From: Candidatus Parvarchaeota archaeon UBA573 | GTDB taxonomy: Archaea; Nanobdellota; Nanobdellia; Parvarchaeales; Parvarchaeaceae | DNA length: 23,138 bases | Direction: 5' to 3' | NCBI GenBank assembly: GCA_002502045.1 | Contig: DAPE01000019.1 | Span: forward strand, 1 to 23,138 | The notes under the pieces: generated by a model | Database searches by the model: none | What the model was told of the DNA's origin: nothing | What the model saw: only the letters and a program-made list of their open reading frames with translations | Position numbers and translations under genes: made by a program | In this document: piece after piece, positions 21,355-23,138 of the stretch | Layout: every line of letters begins with the position of its first letter | Numbering within the stretch: the stretch's first letter is position 1

Positions 21355-22089
21355 ATGATGATACCAAAAAACGAAAGAATAATTCTAGATGATCTTCTAA
21401 AACAAAATTACATAACAGTTTCAGATGAAGAACTACTGAGTCTTATCCTAAAAAATGAGGATTTAACTGTTCTTCAGTCAATGGATACATTTAATTGGTA
21501 TAAAAATAAAGGGGAAAGTAAACACATAATATCAAAAAAGGGAAGTAAAAACCTTACTTATCTGGATAACACTTTAGATTTATTCCTTGTAAACTTGGAA
21601 AAGCTAAAAGAAACCAATAATTCATATGTAGTTTCATCTGATCTTTTCACAGAAAACTTCTCTGAAAAGGATTCAATACCCAATCTAGGGTATCTTAATA
21701 TCTCATTTTATGATGGGTCATCTAATAAAAGTCTTGATCGTTACTCCCTTATAAAATCTGAGAGATACTTCGAATATCCTAATTTAAAAGACAATAAATC
21801 AAACTTGAACAAGACAGTAAAGGTAAGGTTTTACAGCGAAAAAGAAGGCAATGGCATAACGCTAGTTTATAGACAAACTATAAACAACAACAGCATAGTT
21901 GGTTCTAGAATATACCTTTTTGATAAAGGGGAATTAAAAAACTTGGATAAGGCAAAAAATGAAAGATTAATAGCATTCATGAGAGCAGTAGATTACTGGC
22001 ATCACAACCGATTAAAAGAAGGAAATCCAAAGTTGGAGAAATTCGGTACTGGCTTAAACATACCTTCATACATGTCAATGTATTATTAA
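21355..22089 (+). CDS. Unrecognised soluble protein, 244 residues
   Basis: No domain is recognised. The start is an ATG-ATG pair; the TATA box fits either. The N-terminal ~45 residues look helical (LDDLLKQNY, ELLSLILKNEDLT), the middle is mixed, and residues ~115-190 appear beta-rich (YLNISFYDGSS, TVKVRFYSEKEGNGITLVYR). The end, FMRAVDYWHHNRLKEGNP, contains a Tyr-Trp-His-His cluster that could bind metal or a nucleotide, but this is speculation. There is no signal peptide or membrane span. It converges with the SWIM gene and the two stop codons overlap by four bases. It may be lineage-specific. Confidence 0.65.
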   Translation: MMIPKNERIILDDLLKQNYITVSDEELLSLILKNEDLTVLQSMDTFNWYKNKGESKHIISKKGSKNLTYLDNTLDLFLVNLEKLKETNNSYVVSSDLFTENFSEKDSIPNLGYLNISFYDGSSNKSLDRYSLIKSERYFEYPNLKDNKSNLNKTVKVRFYSEKEGNGITLVYRQTINNNSIVGSRIYLFDKGELKNLDKAKNERLIAFMRAVDYWHHNRLKEGNPKLEKFGTGLNIPSYMSMYY

Positions 22090-22373
22090 TCTATTTTTAA
22101 TTTCCCGTTTTTTACTGCCAGATTTACAGCTATTATATGGGAGCATAATTTATCTTGAAGAGTATACCACTTGCAATCACACTGCCATTTTTTATCCTGT
22201 GGTTTTTCGTCAAAGTACATTACATTGTGAAGTTCATTATCCCCTTGTACAAGAAAAGAAACATGCTTTTGAGTTTTATAGTCTATTTTAACTGAATTAG
22301 TTAATCTTATGCCTTTTATGTAAAGCTTTTCATCTTTCTTAAGGTCCTTATCTTCTAAGATCTTTATTTCCAT
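22086..22373 (-). CDS. Small SWIM zinc-finger protein
   Basis: 95 aa. The SWIM motif CxCx9CxH is present at Cys65, Cys67, Cys77 and His79 (WQCDCKWYTLQDKLCSHI), followed by a helix (IAVNLAVKNG). The N-terminal ~60 residues are strand-rich and position the finger. SWIM domains bind DNA, RNA or protein and are common in small archaeal proteins, often acting with Rad51-like or Swi2/Snf2 partners; none is seen here. A TATA box (TAATATATATAG, minus strand, 22397-22408) is ~29 bases upstream and lies right against the RNase P RNA start. Confidence 0.87.
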   Translation of the reverse strand: MEIKILEDKDLKKDEKLYIKGIRLTNSVKIDYKTQKHVSFLVQGDNELHNVMYFDEKPQDKKWQCDCKWYTLQDKLCSHIIAVNLAVKNGKLKID

Positions 22374-22376
22374 GAT

Positions 22377-22388
22377 AATTTATTAAAT
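22377..22388 (+). promoter_or_regulatory. TATA box of the RNase P RNA gene
   Basis: AATTTATTAAAT is centred 26 bases before the predicted 5' end of the RNA at 22409. It sits only 4 bases from the SWIM start codon on the other strand. Confidence 0.6.
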
Positions 22389-22396
22389 GCAGGTTG

Positions 22397-22408
22397 CTAT
22401 ATATATTA
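22397..22408 (-). promoter_or_regulatory. TATA box of the SWIM gene
   Basis: TAATATATATAG on the minus strand is centred ~29 bases before ATG 22373 and touches the first base of the RNase P RNA. Confidence 0.55.
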
Positions 22409-22705
22409 GCGGTATTGTATACAACAGACCATTAACTTTTAATAAGTTGATGGAGGAAGTCCGTTCACCTTTAAAACTGAAGTGCAGTAATGCATTGCTG
22501 TAAAAGGCAGGCAACTGAGCAGAAACGATACCTGTTTTCAGTGCAAAGAGATGATGCGAAAGCTGATTGCTGAAAATAGGATGAAACGGCAGACCTTCAT
22601 GGTGCAAACCGGTATTCCGGCGCTTAGTCGAATGTTGTTGCATCCAACTGAGAAGCCTTTGAACAAAGGCAGAGGGATGACAAAAAACGGGCTATTCAAT
22701 ACCGC
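22409..22705 (+). ncRNA. rnpB: RNase P RNA (archaeal type)
   Basis: Conserved RNase P blocks occur in order: GGAGGAAGTCCG (22452-22463, 5' strand of P4), CAGAAACGATACC (22520-22532), AGGATGAAACGGCAGACC (22578-22595), GGTGCAAACCGG with a CCGG-TATT-CCGG hairpin (22609-22620), GTCGAATG (22627-22634) and ACAAAAAACGGGCTATT (22680-22696, 3' strand of P4). GGAAGUCCG can pair with CGGGCUAUUC with the expected bulge. The ends are set by a perfect 9-bp P1: GCGGTATTG (22409-22417) with CAATACCGC (22697-22705). A GCCTTT/AAAGGC hairpin is at 22655-22670. Together with its proteins it removes tRNA 5' leaders. The exact ends may differ by a few bases. Frames crossing it on either strand are not genes. Confidence 0.92.
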
Positions 22706-22706
22706 A

Positions 22707-22717
22707 ATTTATTTAAG
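22707..22717 (+). promoter_or_regulatory. TATA box of the terminal coiled-coil gene
   Basis: ATTTATTTAAG begins one base after the RNase P RNA P1 helix and is centred ~27 bases before ATG 22739. Confidence 0.5.
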
Positions 22718-22738
22718 CAAGCAGGTGTTAACATAAAA

Positions 22739-23138
22739 ATGCCAGAAGAAGACAAAGAACACAATGTTGATACTAAAGGAAATGAGAATACAAATAAGGA
22801 TTTACAGCCGGAAAAGACTTCAGATGCTGGAAAGAGCGGCAGAAATACACCTAACCAACAGCAGAATCCTCAAAATAAAACTGAGGAAAGTAAAGTAGAT
22901 CTCAGCAGCACTTCTAATAATGATGAGCTTGAAAGACTAAAGAAAGAGAATGAAAGACTGAAAGAAATACAAAGATTAAAGGAGGAAAATGCCAAACTTT
23001 CAACTAGCTATACAGCTTCGTCTGGATTAGAGAAGAATAATAGCAATAAAAACCGGCTAGTCTTTCCTTTGATTCTAGGCGTAGCAGTTGTTGCGGTAAT
23101 TATAATAGTTTTAGTATTTGTTCTTCATGTGCCATCTA
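22739..23138 (+). CDS. Coiled-coil membrane protein (3' end outside window)
   Basis: The frame starts at ATG 22739 and is still open at the window end after 133 codons. Residues ~1-60 are polar and disordered (rich in Glu, Asn, Gln, Lys, Ser, Thr), residues ~63-83 form a coiled coil with heptads (LERLKKENERLKEIQRLKEE), and a single hydrophobic span of ~20 residues (VFPLILGVAVVAVIIIVLVFVL, in parts) follows near residue 108-129. The orientation would leave the coiled coil in the cytoplasm and the unseen C-terminal part outside. The extracellular part probably holds the functional domain. A TATA box is ~27 bases upstream. No family is assigned. Confidence 0.75.
   Translation, partial: MPEEDKEHNVDTKGNENTNKDLQPEKTSDAGKSGRNTPNQQQNPQNKTEESKVDLSSTSNNDELERLKKENERLKEIQRLKEENAKLSTSYTASSGLEKNNSNKNRLVFPLILGVAVVAVIIIVLVFVLHVPS

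Noticed and set aside
22383..22736. Two frames (minus 22383-22643 and plus 22551-22736)
   Set aside because: They cross the RNase P RNA, whose conserved blocks and closing P1 helix explain the sequence.
1..23138. CRISPR array, insertion sequence, prophage or toxin-antitoxin system
   Set aside because: No regularly spaced repeats, transposase or integrase motifs, terminal inverted repeats or paired toxin/antitoxin frames were seen by eye.

Overview
The window is archaeal chromosomal DNA, AT-rich and densely packed. It encodes archaeal and eukaryote-like informational genes: Pelota, uL13/uS9, eS19, eL39, eL31, PDCD5, prefoldin alpha, FtsY, Elp3, a Pno1/Dim2-type KH protein, both topoisomerase VI subunits, the RNase P protein Rpp21/Rnp4 and an archaeal RNase P RNA. 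TATA-like boxes lie about 25-30 bases before most isolated start codons, which points to leaderless mRNAs, while internal operon genes often carry purine-rich Shine-Dalgarno sites. Compact genes, short intergenic spacers, divergent ribosomal proteins and many small surface or membrane proteins suggest a reduced-genome DPANN-type archaeon, perhaps near Parvarchaeota/Micrarchaeota. That placement is inference; no rRNA gene is present to settle it.

Layout. 1-2656: two tandem secreted pilin-like proteins that share an N-terminal module but end in different domains (DUF2341-like versus LamG-like). 2790-6709: tRNA-Glu(CTC), an amino-acid permease overlapping Pelota, a degenerate GT2-GtrA membrane protein, tRNA-Ala(CGC) and a small membrane protein. 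6715-8650, minus strand: a DUF4406/nucleoside-deoxyribosyltransferase-like protein, the uL13-uS9 pair, and a 73-residue membrane protein. 8737-9401: a zinc-ribbon/Hsp20-like protein and a 43-residue acidic protein that is not an obvious ORF call. 9563-12522: one long translation and secretion operon (rnp4, eS19, PDCD5, eL39, eL31, pfdA, ftsY). 12702-13505: a surface protein on the minus strand. 13547-18597: elp3, the KH protein, top6B and top6A in one operon. 18632-20543, minus strand: a MIP18-family Fe-S protein, a presenilin-like intramembrane protease and a small Orc1/Cdc6-like AAA+ ATPase. 20623-23138: tRNA-Arg(CCT), a hemerythrin-like protein, an unrecognised protein, a SWIM zinc-finger protein, RNase P RNA, and the start of a coiled-coil membrane protein cut by the window end.

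How the genes work together. Most of the window is core machinery: ribosome assembly and rescue, tRNA 5' processing (both the RNA and one protein of RNase P), wobble-uridine modification, co-translational targeting (FtsY), nascent-chain folding (prefoldin) and DNA topology. The accessory part is the cell surface: pilin-like and threonine/serine/asparagine-rich secreted proteins and a membrane protease. No CRISPR array, insertion sequence, prophage or defence island was seen. The most interesting signals are the mosaic pilin-like pair with an abrupt codon-usage change, the interleaved divergent promoters of RNase P RNA and the SWIM protein, the acidic mini-protein with an overlapping upstream ORF, and a large insertion in the ATPase domain of Top6B.
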